From Talinum fruticosum (lineage: Eukaryota > Streptophyta > Magnoliopsida > Caryophyllales > Talinaceae): a DNA stretch of 64,000 nt. Position 1 is the first letter of the stretch. Every line of letters begins with the position of its first letter. This document shows, in pieces, positions 35,403 through 47,546 of this stretch. The stretch is taken from positions 2,354,001 to 2,418,000 of the forward strand of contig JAITYX010000008.1 in the NCBI GenBank assembly GCA_021018815.1, in the 5' to 3' direction. The position numbers and the translations under genes are program-made. Under the pieces are notes generated by a model. The model was given only the letters and a program-made list of their open reading frames with translations, made no database searches and was not told where the DNA came from.

Positions 35403-36158
35403 ATGGCTTCACTGAATTCTCTCCGTTTTGCAATTTTCGCATTTTTAATCAGTGGAATGGGTAATACATCTATTCTTTTTCATTCTTCATTTTATTGTCC
35501 ATAATTACTCTTGCATTATTATACCTATTTGCACACATAATTAATAATCTTTATTTAGATTTTAACAATTGAAATAAACGTGTAATGGAACCAACCTCTC
35601 TTTCTATATCGGGTGTCCCCACCCTCCGCTTGTGTTGTTATGTCTAAAAAGAGATCAATATTTGGATTAGTGATATGGAACCATAAACGTATATGACTGG
35701 CTAAATAAGCTGATGGCCATGTTTAAGAAGGCAACAGCATAACATCTGAAGAATTGAGTTGTTTGTAAATCGTAGTTTCAACATTTGGAGAAGCGGAAAT
35801 GGTGATAGAACAAGTGGTAAGATGCAAAGCACTAGGTGACCAATGCAGTTATCAGAGTGACTGCTGTAACGGCTTGGTTTGCATTCCTTTCCAGCCACCA
35901 GTGCCCCCGAGATGTATTGGTTACCCCGAAATTAAGACGACTAAGAAGCTCCAGAAATGTGGCACCGATGGTGACCTTTGCTATCCAAATGGAGTTGAGT
36001 GCTGCGATGGCTACGTTTGCGTTATACCCCTTGTCTCAGCATCACTAGCATTTCCACCACCCAGGGAAATTGCGTTAAGCGCTGGGATTGAAATCCAGCC
36101 TGGTGTATTCCTCTCTACCCATCCTGGTGGGAGGATGAAATCCAACAATAAAATGTAA
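35403..36158 (+). CDS. Secreted knottin-like peptide, copy 2 (two units, second one damaged)
   Basis: Exons 35403-35460 and 35776-36158 (GT at 35461, AG at 35774-35775, phase-1 intron) give 146 residues. Residues 1 to about 26 are a signal peptide ending S-T-F-G-E-A. Unit 1 cysteines are 36, 43, 49, 50, 55, 66 (x6, x5, CC, x4, x10). A linker E-I-K-T-T-K-K-L-Q-K leads to unit 2 with cysteines 81, 88, 95, 96, 101. Unit 2 lacks its sixth cysteine. A G-N-C-rich ending with a stop lies just downstream, but in another frame, and the actual frame runs on about 40 residues into what is 3' UTR in copy 7. So a frameshift has altered the C-terminus; it may still be secreted. Unit 2 and its 3' flank are almost identical to pseudogene copy 6. 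Function (antimicrobial or inhibitor) is inferred only. Confidence 0.8.
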
Positions 36159-36480
36159 TGCTGTTTTCTTATGTATGTTTATGAGATAAATCTGTGCTCA
36201 TCATCATCATGGTGACTGCACTATGTTGATCAGTCAATCAAGGTCATCTAATTGACCTATTTATTATTAAATAAAAAATAAACTGTCTCTTGTTGCAGCG
36301 AGAATATTACAAAACACCATCCATTACAAAAGCATACAGAGAGACTTTCACTAATAAATAGAGAATATTTATTATTTTCTGCATAATATAGTAATTTTTT
36401 TTAATCAAGCATAATATAGTAATTTTTAAATCAAGAAAACACTTAAACATGTATTTTCAAGCAAGAACTTGGAGGACCAC

Positions 36481-38060
36481 CATCAATTATGTGTGATTTG
36501 GAACATCTTGGATGTGGCAATTTGTGAATGGAGGCATCCACTTGCGGTAATTGATCAAGCAACTATCTAAGTATTACCACTCAATCCTCTCAATTTTGCT
36601 ATTTTCGCTCTTTTAATCACAGGAATCGGTAATACATTTAACCTACTAATTCCTTTATCTTATTATTCTTTGTATTATGCTACTTATTTACTCTTTTATA
36701 TCTTTTAGTTTTTTTATCTATCTTAACATGTGTCCTACGCAATTACATCAGAATTCAATAATGAACCATTTTATATGTAATATTTTTAATAATACCACTT
36801 TAGAAGAAATATGAATACAGAGTTGGATAATGGGTCAGTTTAGGCCGACATAATTAATGATCGAGTTAATTTCATATCAATTTTAAAATAGCTTAAATGT
36901 ACCCCTTATAAACTGAAGTATCGATATCCGTTCGATTCAGTTTATTATCTACAAAAGTAAATAAAAATATAAAAAAATAAAATTATATTATTTTATGAGT
37001 CAAAACTAAGTAAATAAGAGTATATATAACGTAATATTTGAATTTAACAATATGACTTTCCCTGATAATTTATAATCTTAGAAGCGGAGATTGTCCTTTT
37101 ATTTTTTTATTCTTTCATTAAATTATATCAATTTAAATGAAAAGGACAATTTTGAAAATTATACTATTTTACTTTTCACTGAAAATGAAATGTATAAATA
37201 AATATAATCATAATTTGTAAAAACGAATATGAAAAAGGTGAAGTATTATAAAAAGATTTTCAAATAGATGGAGAGAGATATATGTTAATATATTTTTTTT
37301 TATTTTGTTAATTAACTAGGGGTAATAGCAGTTCTTTCAGTAATCAGAAGACCTTCTATACGTAACATCCTTATATAGCCCCAAAAAAATGCAAAATTGG
37401 ACCTTAAATATATTATCTGAAAAAAATATTTATGTATAGAATTTGGGTTTTGTTTAATGAATAAATTACAACACACATACAATTTAGAAGATTTAAACTC
37501 TGATTTTTTTTTTAATGAAAAACAATAATTTTATCAGTAGATTGTCTAAAATAAATAATGTATAAAAATTTGGATATTTACTGAACTAGTCAATAATTAC
37601 CCCAATTGCGCAAGGAAAACGTGCGGAGAAATAGACGACACACATTTATGTTTTTCCTCGAGTAGGTGAGCCTCAAGACTGTTGACAGTACAATGAGATC
37701 AAGGACCACAATTAAATATAAAATTAAATTTAGTAAGACTGAAGGATGCCCCACACACACACACAACACACACACACACACAAAATCACATTTTCTTTAA
37801 AAATTAACATTTAAAATACGAATTAAGAACTTTAAATTTGAACCATTTATTTTTTATCCAAAGACTATGAATATCCCACGTCACCCTCTCTCTATTTCCC
37901 GCACTCCCCATCTTTTGTCCCATGGTGGTTGACGAAGATCTGAATTAGAAATATTTAAGAAACATGAATGATCATCTCTGTAATGAGTAGTGATTTTGAA
38001 GTTTCAATGTTGGGAGACGCAGAAATGGTGATAGAGGAAGTAGTTATGGAGAACGAAAGT
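36481..38060 (+). pseudogene. Knottin-like peptide gene copy 3, decayed and interrupted
   Basis: The promoter-proximal region (GAGGCATCCACTTGCGGTAA) and exon 1 (36571-36628, same 58-bp length as copy 7) closely match copy 7. The TATA segment is deleted, and the ATG position reads GTA. The donor GT at 36629 and the first approximately 280 bp of intron also match copy 7. Exon 2 resumes after AG at 38000-38001 with the propeptide coding region (V-S-M-L-G-D-A-E-M-V-I-E-E-V-V). Homology stops at about 38060, before any cysteine, where the LTR-like block 38061-41013 begins. No product is possible. Confidence 0.78.
37750..37783. repeat. (CA)n microsatellite
   Basis: CA run of about 16 units with one interruption, inside the former intron of pseudogene copy 3. 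Confidence 0.9.
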
Positions 38061-41013
38061 ATTAATATAACGATTAATGGGTCCTTTGCATGGCCAAATC
38101 GTGATAAATTGTGAAAATTTATTTATAAATGCAATGAATTGTAAGCACCAACTATTAATCAGTAAAACTTTTACTTTCGATACAAATGTAAAGGCAATAA
38201 CGTACCTCGGCGTGTCGAGCACCACAAATGCTCGATTGTTTCTACAAAGACAATTTCAATTCGATTTCGTTGTTAACACAAATCTACTTTTGTAGACTAC
38301 TAGTCTTTTAACAATATTTATATGTATTTTCGATAAAGTTTTACTTTTCGCGTACCTTTCCATATTGTTTTCTTTTGATTTCGATATTCATACATTTTCA
38401 AAAATAAGCTATTGATGATATAGTTCGAGTTTGTATATAACCATTGATGAGTTTAATTCTCCATTCTTTTAATACAACTCGAGTTTGATCTTTTATTTCT
38501 ATCACCTCTAGTCTCGTGCTTAATGTAGCCTAACCTTAATTGTATCACTCGTTTCATTGCCCGGATAAACCAAATATACTTTCTACTCAAGATGTCGGTT
38601 TGGTTTTCCAATTTTCTAAAAATTTTGGCGAGTTTCGTTTGAAATATGTTCTAACCATTAGGCTAAAAGCCTTAAAAACCCGCATAAAATCCACAATAAA
38701 ACTCAACGAGCCATACGCTCGGAGTACACAACTCAACGGTCACACGCCGGAGTATATTTACAACCACAAAAACCAAGTTTCAAACTAGTATATAACCCAA
38801 GTTACAATCTCGTCAATATTCTCATTTACTCGTGCTCATGAATTTTTCGATTTTTTATCACGACATATATATTTATAGCTAAGGCTCCGGTTAAGCAATT
38901 TAGTTATAGAAATCCCAATTATCGGGAGATGGCTCCGTACGATTAATTCCTCTATGAGTACTTCCAATAATCGGTTAATGATTTAGTATGTCGTAGACAG
39001 TAATAGTGAAACTCAATAATATTTCGACATGTTAACATTTAAATATTTTGAAAAGTGCGATAATAACGTACTGATGTAGTTGTTTGTTTTCCTTTAAATA
39101 TCGTTTTTCGTTCTTTTCTTCGAACATGTCATTTCCGTCGCTTTCTGTTTTCATAAAGTAATTTGATTCGATAAGTTAGGTCGCTATTCAGATTGTCATA
39201 CTAATTTTCTTTTCTTTCTTTTGTAAACTCTTACATTCGGTTTCTTTTAATTCCTCACTTGTCGCTCAAAGTTCATTTAAGTTCAAGTCTCTCACAATTT
39301 TATAAAGATCTATTCTTCCTCCCTTCTCAACTCGATTCAACATTCCGAATTTCTTTTCAATCATAATCTCTCTTTCAATAATATCCCCAAACCTTCTTTA
39401 AGATCATTCCTCACTTAGTCATTCATGTTTCATTATAATCTAGCAATCATGGCCTTATTTTTCACCTCATCCCAACTTATTTCAATAAGACCTCGGTTAA
39501 TTCCAACAAAACCTTCCACTTCACCAGCTAATTTACATTTATTTCATATTTTCAATTCAAATTTAGCATGCCCAATTTCCATTCAATTCACGCACATTAA
39601 TATGCGAGATACTCTATCAAATTTCCTCTTTTAAATTGATTTACTCTTGCTTAACTAAACTAATATTCAATCACATTAATTTGCTCAAGTTTAGCACACA
39701 TACGGAAATAAATTAATCTTCCATCAATCTCCGATTACACATCCTTAAAATCAACTCACAACAATGTATACAGACTCATACTTCAATCATCCTCAATATC
39801 TTTCCTCCAATTCTTCCACAACCAAATAATTCATACATACTCATATAGAAGTTTAACAAGCACATTCACAATTATAAATAATCTCAAATTAATTTTCAAT
39901 ACTAATTTAACACATAAGAAACCCTAAATCCAATTTCACATATCCATATTTCAATTACTCCCCAAGTTCATCCAAATCCACCACAACCAATTCAAAACTC
40001 ACATTTATTTGTCTACTTATTCAATTACAACATGAGTTTATAATAAAATTTGCTTAGAAATTAAGGATTGGAGATATACCTCAAAATGAGTTAGAGGTGG
40101 AATTGAATGGTGGTGGCTCGGTGGTGGAGACCTGCGTTGTTGGGCGACAGTGGCAAGCACCGGTCGGCGTTGTCGAGTGCCGCGGCAGCCGGGGACGGTG
40201 GCACCAGCCAGTCCGGTAGCGGCAGCAGCAGCGAGGCGGAGCGGCCTGCGTTCACGCGCGAACGGAGCGAAAAGGAGAGAGGGATGCGATGGAGGTAACG
40301 AGGGTGGCCAAAGGCACCGGCGGCGGCTCGTCGGCGGCGGATGAGGCCGGCGATCGATGGCCGGTGGCGGCGGCAAGCACGGGGCGTGGACGCTTGGCGC
40401 GAACGCGAGCAATGAGAAGAGAGAAAGAAGGCAGCAGGGTGGCGGCCATGGGCGCCGGCGGCGGCTAGGTGGCGGCGGCAGGGCCCGACGAGGCCTGGCC
40501 GGCCGTGGCAGTGGCCAGCAGTGGCAAGGGGAGAATGGGGAAGAAAATGTGAGAGGAGGATTGAAGAAGGATATGTTAAGCTTGCCTCACAAGCCCCTTC
40601 ATCGACTTCTCTCGATACTTCTAGCCACTGCTTTCCCTTTTCTTTTTCTTTTTATTTTATTTTAATATCTCCTATCTTTTTACTATTTCCATTACCACAT
40701 AGTTAAGTGTATAACTACACGTTTGGCTAAATTATATTTGCTATTATATATTATTTTATTTTATTTTATTTTTGCTTGTTATTTTAATTTGTTCGGGTTC
40801 GAATAAAATTTTACATTATCCAAACATATATATATATATTTTGTTGTACAATTATAAATTTGTATGAATTACCCGTTGTTATTCATGATTATCATATTTG
40901 TTCGCACATTTTATTTCGGTTTCATATTGTGCGCGGCTCACTACTCTTAAACAATATTAAGACGATAAAATACAAATTTAAAATAATTAATTACGATTAA
41001 GTTTCGGGTGTTA
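38061..41013 (-). mobile_element. LTR-like block W inserted in pseudogene copy 3
   Basis: Read on the minus strand it begins near CTTAACACCCGAAACTT (41014-40998), the usual start of a long gypsy-type LTR. It contains ACTCAACGAGCCA(T/C)ACGCTCGGAG (38700-38725), also found in LTR Z at about 24840-24900. A GC-rich segment lies at 40090-40540. The outer (left) border is set only by where homology to exon 2 stops. No target duplication was found. It has no coding domains, so it is probably a solo LTR related to Z. Confidence 0.6.
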
Positions 41014-41039
41014 AGCTCCCGGTTCCATGCCCCTTTATT

Positions 41040-42093
41040 TAATTGTCCGGACTCTCAATCGGAACACCCTGGCAGCTAGCGATGGCAACTCGGCTTCCTT
41101 CTGGAAATCTCTTTGAGCGTTGTCAGTCCCTCCGAGAATAAAGATGCTAGCCTAACGAGCCTGCTCAAATGCTCTCCCCATCAAAACAGCACTCACTGAA
41201 CGGATTCAAGCAATAGATGCTATATATGATATTTGTGGTGACTTACAGGAGTTGGATGTGCATGCCCTTTTCGAATGCCCCTTCACCCTTCAGGTTTGGA
41301 AAATTTCTCCAAGTGCTCCCCTCGTACTAGGAAAGAAATTCAGATGCGTCATCGATGCTCTCCAATCAGCTATGAAACTGGGATTAATTGCTACCATTAA
41401 GTTTATTGCAACCTTGTGGATGACATGGAATGTACGTAATGAACGCCTATTTAAAGGCACCATTCCTTCCATCCTTCAGTCTCTCAAATTAGGTCTAGAC
41501 TTTGCTAAGAATTTTCAGCAAGAAACCAGCCACTTCTCGCCCCAGCCCACCACTCTCGCTGAAACATGGACTGCACCCAGCCCGGGTACCATTAAGATAA
41601 ACTTCAATGGTGCAAAATTGGGAGAATGGGGACGAGGTTGGGGTGCTGCTGGCAGAGACTCCTTGGGCTCCCTTCTTTTCTCTTCGATCAAGCAAGCTAC
41701 GGGCTATGGAAGGCCAAACATTGAAGAGGCAAATACCTGTATATTTGCCCTTCATCAAGCATGGCATCATGGACACCAAAAGGTCATTATTGAAGGAGAC
41801 CGCCTTTCTGTCATCTCCAAGCTCAAGAAGAATTTTTAGTTCTCCAAATGCTTTAGGCTTTCATTTGTTAGAAATTATTAAATTAACTAAACATTTTGAA
41901 TTTTGTTGTTTTTCTTTTGTCAGACGTGGGAGTAACAGGGTAGCTCATACCCTTGCCCATCTTCAACCTTATTCCTCTTCTCTCCGAGAATGGGTAGGGG
42001 ATAGCTCAGCACATGTTGTTGAACTGACTTTAGGGAATCTTTGTATGCCTACTTCTTTCGAATAATACAATATCCCCTTCTATAAAAAAAAAT
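41040..42093 (+). pseudogene. 5'-truncated LINE: zinc-binding tail and RNase H
   Basis: Frame 41252-41839 begins with the RT zinc-finger region (H-A-L-F-E-C-P-F, then V-W-K) and continues into RNase H with I-K-I-N-F-N-G-A-K-L-G-E-W-G and I-I-E-G-D-R-L-S-V-I. The first catalytic position is Asn where Asp is normal (N-F-N-G). A frameshift near 41835 moves the C-terminal part (R-R-G-S-N-R-V-A-H-T-L-A) to the frame of 41607-42065. A short A run follows at 42085-42093. It belongs to the family of 2048-3110 and abuts the orphan promoter piece to its right. Confidence 0.78.
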
Positions 42094-42187
42094 GAATTTA
42101 TTATTGTGCTTCCAACAGTTAAGAGTGGGACTGTCCTTGAAGATTTTGAGCCACACAAGCTTGGATATTATAAGGGACAGATGTAGA
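42094..42187 (+). promoter_or_regulatory. Orphan fragment of a peptide-gene upstream region
   Basis: About 90 bp (ATTTATTATTGTGCTTCCAA; GAAGATTTTGAGCCACACAA; GCTTGGATATT) match 35196-35285 upstream of gene copy 2, with few changes. The homology stops just before where the TATA box would be. No coding exon follows, so it is a relic of another family copy. Confidence 0.75.
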
Positions 42188-42189
42188 TA

Positions 42190-44569
42190 AGATATTAACT
42201 ACTCCATTATTGATCAAACATTAAAAACGTGCAAATTGAAGAAAGAGGAAAGTTTCGGAGACTCGCACAATTATTGTGGGTACGTTGGACAAAAGAAAGC
42301 AACCCTAAAAAAAGGAGACAAAGGGTTCTTTTTGTTCGTTTCAATATTAAACAGGTTTTTGTATAATAGGCAATGAGTCTATCGTACACAATAAATATTT
42401 ATATTTTCCATAACCATAATCATTGCTCATTTTTTTTAAATATATTATTTGTGTTTTTCTTCATGTAGATATTATGATGATCATAAAAAAACATTACTTT
42501 AAATACTAGTATAAGAAAATATTAAATTATTTTTTTATAGGAGGAAACTATATATGGACAGCCTATCCAAGAGCTCAACATGCTGACTACAATCGGGAGG
42601 GAGTGGAGTAGGATAAACCCACTAAATCGAGGCATAAGAGTCTGGTTGATCCTTCTCATAAGCACTACAACCAAGGTACAAATGAGAGATTCGATCCTGG
42701 GTCTTGTTGAAGGAAACGAAACCGTTAAATTGTTGGCTATACCGTTAAATTGTTGACACTCTTGTTGATGATACTTTTTCATTAAGTGTTGCTTTTTTAG
42801 AAGTGTCGGATATAAAAGTATAACTGATTTAACGATATTTTAAATCTTGAATATAGAGATATTTATGTAAAAAAAAATTACAGTTTTCACTTGGATCAAA
42901 AAAATTTACAGTTTTCACATTTGTTGATAATTAAAATTATCGTAAATTAATACTTATTATTGTTGAGAAATTTTTGCTTTGTCACAATAAGATTAATTTT
43001 TGTATTTTGATGAATTTTACAACTGTGAGCTTATAAGCTTATCAAGTTTACTTTGCAATTCACCCGCATTATTAATATTGATGAATTTAAAGTAGTTTAC
43101 TTACATAGATGTTTTTCTAAAATTTTCGTAAACAATGTTGGAAAAAAAAAAATCATCAGAGTCATATAATTCAAAACATTGAAGAAAAAGATAATATTTT
43201 ACAGACGAATTTTAATATTAATAAATTTTACAACACAGTGAATTATACAGAAGTTGAATTTTCAATTGGCCTTTTAACACTTACTATTTTCTATGATCTT
43301 TTTAGGGCATCTTAATATTTTCATATGGCACTTGATATGTTTATTTTGATCCAGATAAGGTGATCAGAAGTTTGGGGATGGGATATGTTTATTCTGAATC
43401 AAATTCATTATCGTTTTTCTATTACTTTTTTAAACCAATTTTGATAAAAATAAAAATAAAAATAAAAATAGGTTAAGTATAATTTTAATGCCAATTAATA
43501 TGCTTTTGCAGTTAGTAGTTATATGTAACCATTGCTGAGAATTCATTTTTGTCCTTGGGTCTCAGAAATTAAAAGCTTTCCTAGAGAATAGGGCACTATA
43601 TCTAGTAATTTTATCGGTTCCATATTCATATGACAACAGTCTTACATATCGAGTTTTGTGAAGTATTTTTGATAAAAAGTTTACCTAATATTATGAATAT
43701 TTATTATTTAAAAAAGACGGACGTAATTCTTTAGTCTTTTATTTTTTCAAATAATGAATATATATATATATTCCTTATGCTCGACTATATTATAAACGGA
43801 GACACGTCCCTCGAAGAATAGGGCTATCCCCCCCCGCCCCCCAATATCTTTTTTTTCTTTTTCTTTTATTTTTGGTTACAAGTTATTTATTGCTCAAAAT
43901 ATATACTACCTCCTTAAAAAAATTATCCATATTTGACTAATGCGGTCAAATTTTGAACTTTGATCATAAATTTATTACAAAATGTAACTCACATAACTTA
44001 AAGTATAAGTTTAAAAATTTACTAGATTGTATATATAAAAATTAGCAATTGAAGTTTTATCTAAAAGATCGTGAAAAATCAAAGTGAATTTCTTTTGTTT
44101 TTTGAGATGAGGCATGTGTAAATTCTTAAATGATTCTGGGAGCGTATACTTTTAGAAGAGAAAGAGAGAGAGAGATTAGGCTCACAAAACTCCCCATATT
44201 TTTCTATTTGTTCAACCATCTATTAACATATGACAAAAAATAGATACTCTTATGTACATATAAGACGGTCTGCGAATCTGTGATGGACGTGCTAAAGTAA
44301 AAACATGAAAAGAAAGGGAGTATAATTTTGGACACCATGCATTAATATTATAGGTAGGTGGTCTATACATGGAGATAAGCCAGCTATGTTAAAGAATAGG
44401 ATCCTTCTTAAAATTACGCTCTATTTCCCGCTTCCAACTTCTTAAAATTACATAACATTGTCATAATTGCACGGGACTGAGGAGTAAAGTTCATTTATCT
44501 GAGCAGGTAAATTACACATGACAACTGAAATATACAAATTTAATATAAACCCTTGCTAAGCTGAGGAGG
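42190..44569. other. AT-rich DNA without recognised genes
   Basis: No credible coding region. It contains a diverged inverted relative of the 32440-34500 repeat near 43005-43060 and simple AT runs. Confidence 0.45.
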
Positions 44570-44839
44570 TACTCTCACCATTTTATAATATATATTACTT
44601 TAATTAAATTCTTTTTTAAAAAATATTTATTATTTTATTATCCCCCTGATATATTAATGATTTTAATTTGTCAATTTTATTCTTATTAATTTACTTTTTA
44701 CTTTTTTTGCATTAACTTTTTATATTTTCAATGAAACTTTGGTCCGTAACTCAGCTTTTAAATACAAATTTTGTCATAAATTTTGTATTTTCGATATATC
44801 ACCAAAATTTTAAAACAAATATTTTAAAATCGAGGAGTA
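44570..44839. mobile_element. Stowaway-like MITE
   Basis: About 270 bp between TA dinucleotides. The left end is TACTCTCACCATTTTATAAT and the right end ATCGAGGAGTA, forming a partial inverted pair (TACTC..GAGTA). The interior resembles 59492-59762 in inverted order (ATTAATGATTTTAATTTGTC; CATAAATTTTGTATTTTC). Confidence 0.6.
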
Positions 44840-44845
44840 TGAGAT

Positions 44846-46450
44846 TAACTAATTATTGTCATTGATTTAATCATTATTATGTCTTTTTACACTTATTTAA
44901 AGCTTATTAATGATCCGAAAAAAGGGTCTTAAAGATTTTGTACGATCTAAGAGCAAGAGAAATAAAAGGAAAATGTAAAAGGAAGATGCATGAAGTTGGA
45001 ATTTGCCTTAGAATAGGGGCCAGCAAGATACAAGTTGCCTAAGAATAAGATGTAAGAGGTAGCGTTTTCATGTTTCCTTAAATCCACACCTCAAAAAGTG
45101 GACCAAGAAAAAATTCATCGTTTTTCTTCGGATTCAATTACCCATCAAAACATCCATTGGTCATTGTCTTTCTCATCACAAGTGTACTCGAATTGTTGGG
45201 GGGCGCTTTAGACGCGTGCTTAATTACATAGAGCTATTATTAAGGGCATGCCGACATTGGATTTTAAAATGAGCTCAGCCCACATCCATAAATTTAAATA
45301 AGATACATATTTATTTTTGGATTTTTAAAATAAAGATGATACCCTTTGTCCTTAAATTTAGGGAAAAAAGATGAAAAATAACCATTAAATTTGTCTACTA
45401 TATAGTGAAAATGGGTCTTTAGCAAACAAAAACAATGTCAAATTTTTAAAAAGTAGAGTAAAATTTGATATAATCCACTAAATTTTCTTGCCAATCTATC
45501 TCACATGCCACCTCTTGATGCCATCACTCAAGTGAAGCCCCCTTTGCTTGTTAAATAAAAGATGAACTTTTGTAACATAGTTTCATCAGGGCACATGTTT
45601 TTGTTTCAATAAATGGCTCCCTCAAGGTCCCATATATTGTCAAATCAGAGCATGTTCATTTTAACCGTTGAAATTAACTGTTAATAGTTAGCATTTATCA
45701 ACAGCGATCATATATGATTAATTTCAACATATATGTGATTATATTTTTAAGGAGGTAGTAGATTGACTAATTATTCTCATTGATTTAGTCATTATTGTAT
45801 TTTTTTAACTTTTTAAAAACTTATTAATGATAGGAAAAAAAGGGTAGGGCTGGTGATTTGATGCCTTTCATTTATTTCACATGGTATTATTCTCAAAAAA
45901 AAATTTTAAGATCTAAAAGCTAGCCCAAAAAAAGGAAAATGTAAAAGGAAGATGCATGAAGTTAGAATTTAGCTTAGATTAGGGACCAACAAGCTATGGA
46001 CTACTAAATGTGACAGATTTGACCTTTTGTTAATCAAATCACACGTCAACAAGTGGACCAAGAAATATATATTTATGGCATAAATTGCCAATCAAAACAT
46101 CCATTGGCATAAATTGTATTTTTCATCACAAGTCTATTGGAATTAGGGGGCAGAGTAGACTCGATCTAATAACATTGAGCCATTATAAGGAGATGCCCAC
46201 GTTGGATTTTAAAATGAGCTCAGCCCACATCCATAAATTTAAATAAGATACATATTTATTTTTTTGATTTTTAAAATAAAAATGACACCCTTTGTCCTGC
46301 ATTTATAGTTAAATTCAGAAAAAAATTACAAAAATAACCATTAAATTTGTTTACAATATTGTGTAAATGGGTCTTTTAACAAACAAAAACAGTGTCAAAT
46401 TCTTGAAAAAGTAAAACTTGACAATAATGTGAGACTAGAGAAATGAATAT
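44846..46450 (+). repeat. Tandem pair of about 0.65-kb units inside repeat R copy C
   Basis: 44846-45480 and 45755-46450 share ordered blocks: ACTAATTATT..CATTGATTTA, GGAAAATGTAAAAGGAAGAT, CATCAAAACATCCATTGG, GACCCATTTTCAC in reverse. Both end in the sequence that terminates repeat R. Confidence 0.7.
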
Positions 46451-47546
46451 TTTTATAGTAAATATGAGATAGTGGAAGTATTTATGGCTAGTATTGTATT
46501 TTTATACGACATGCACATTAAGAAAATTTCAAATATATCATCCGCTTTAATTAATATACATTTGGGCGATTGGAATATAGCATTAATTTATAATTAAAAA
46601 TTTGATCATTTTTTATGATATATTATAGCATTAATTTAGATTTTGTTTATAAACATTAAACCTAAAGTCCTCAACGTACTACTACTCCATACATATAGTC
46701 CCAATAAATATTAGAGATGGATAAGAACCCACAATATTAACCAATCAAAAAATCCCTAATTCGAAGGGATAAGAAGTAAGAACTCACACGAACCATGACC
46801 AATTAAATTGCGAGATCTCATTATTACATATTATTTTATGATACTCATATATACAGACATAAACCTAAAGTCCCTAATGTACCATACTAGTCCAATACAT
46901 AGTCCTATTAAATATCGGGGATGGATAAGAATCCAACATATTGACCAATTAACAAGTCCCTAATTCAAAAGGATAAGAAGTAAGAACCCACACGAACAAT
47001 GACCAATTAAATTACGAAACCCCATTATTATATTTTATTTTATAGTAACACATAAGATTTTAGCATTTGTGGTTTAGAGCATTAATTAGCCCAGTTAGCT
47101 AATATAACCTTGCATTATTCCCCAGGGATTTTCTGTCTTGCATTATTAACCTTTGCAACAGAAAATGAATTGCAAGTTTCACCAGCTTTTGTACATCGTT
47201 GGTCCTCGTTCTACCTCAACACATGTCCCTGGAGCTCCTAGCCTTGGGGGATTGGATGGTAGAAAATAACGATACTACGGGATTATATGGTTTGTCACAC
47301 TTTTTTTTGATTAATAAATGTATTCAAAGGTATAGGAGCAAAATATAACCCAACCATTACAATTAATTGAACAAAATGAAATAAACAAAACAAGAACAAT
47401 CAATAATAACATTGACGAAAACCTGCCATTATACGATCAAGGTTACCTGATTTGTCCTTTCTAACCGCTCTCATACACTAAACCACTGTTTCCCACATTG
47501 AATATCACTCTCACGCACCCACCATCAACTATTTTAAATTATATTA

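Noticed and set aside
40038..40665. GC-rich frames of 60-124 codons
   Set aside because: Both strands are open in a CGG-rich segment of the LTR-like block W; alanine, arginine and glycine runs only.
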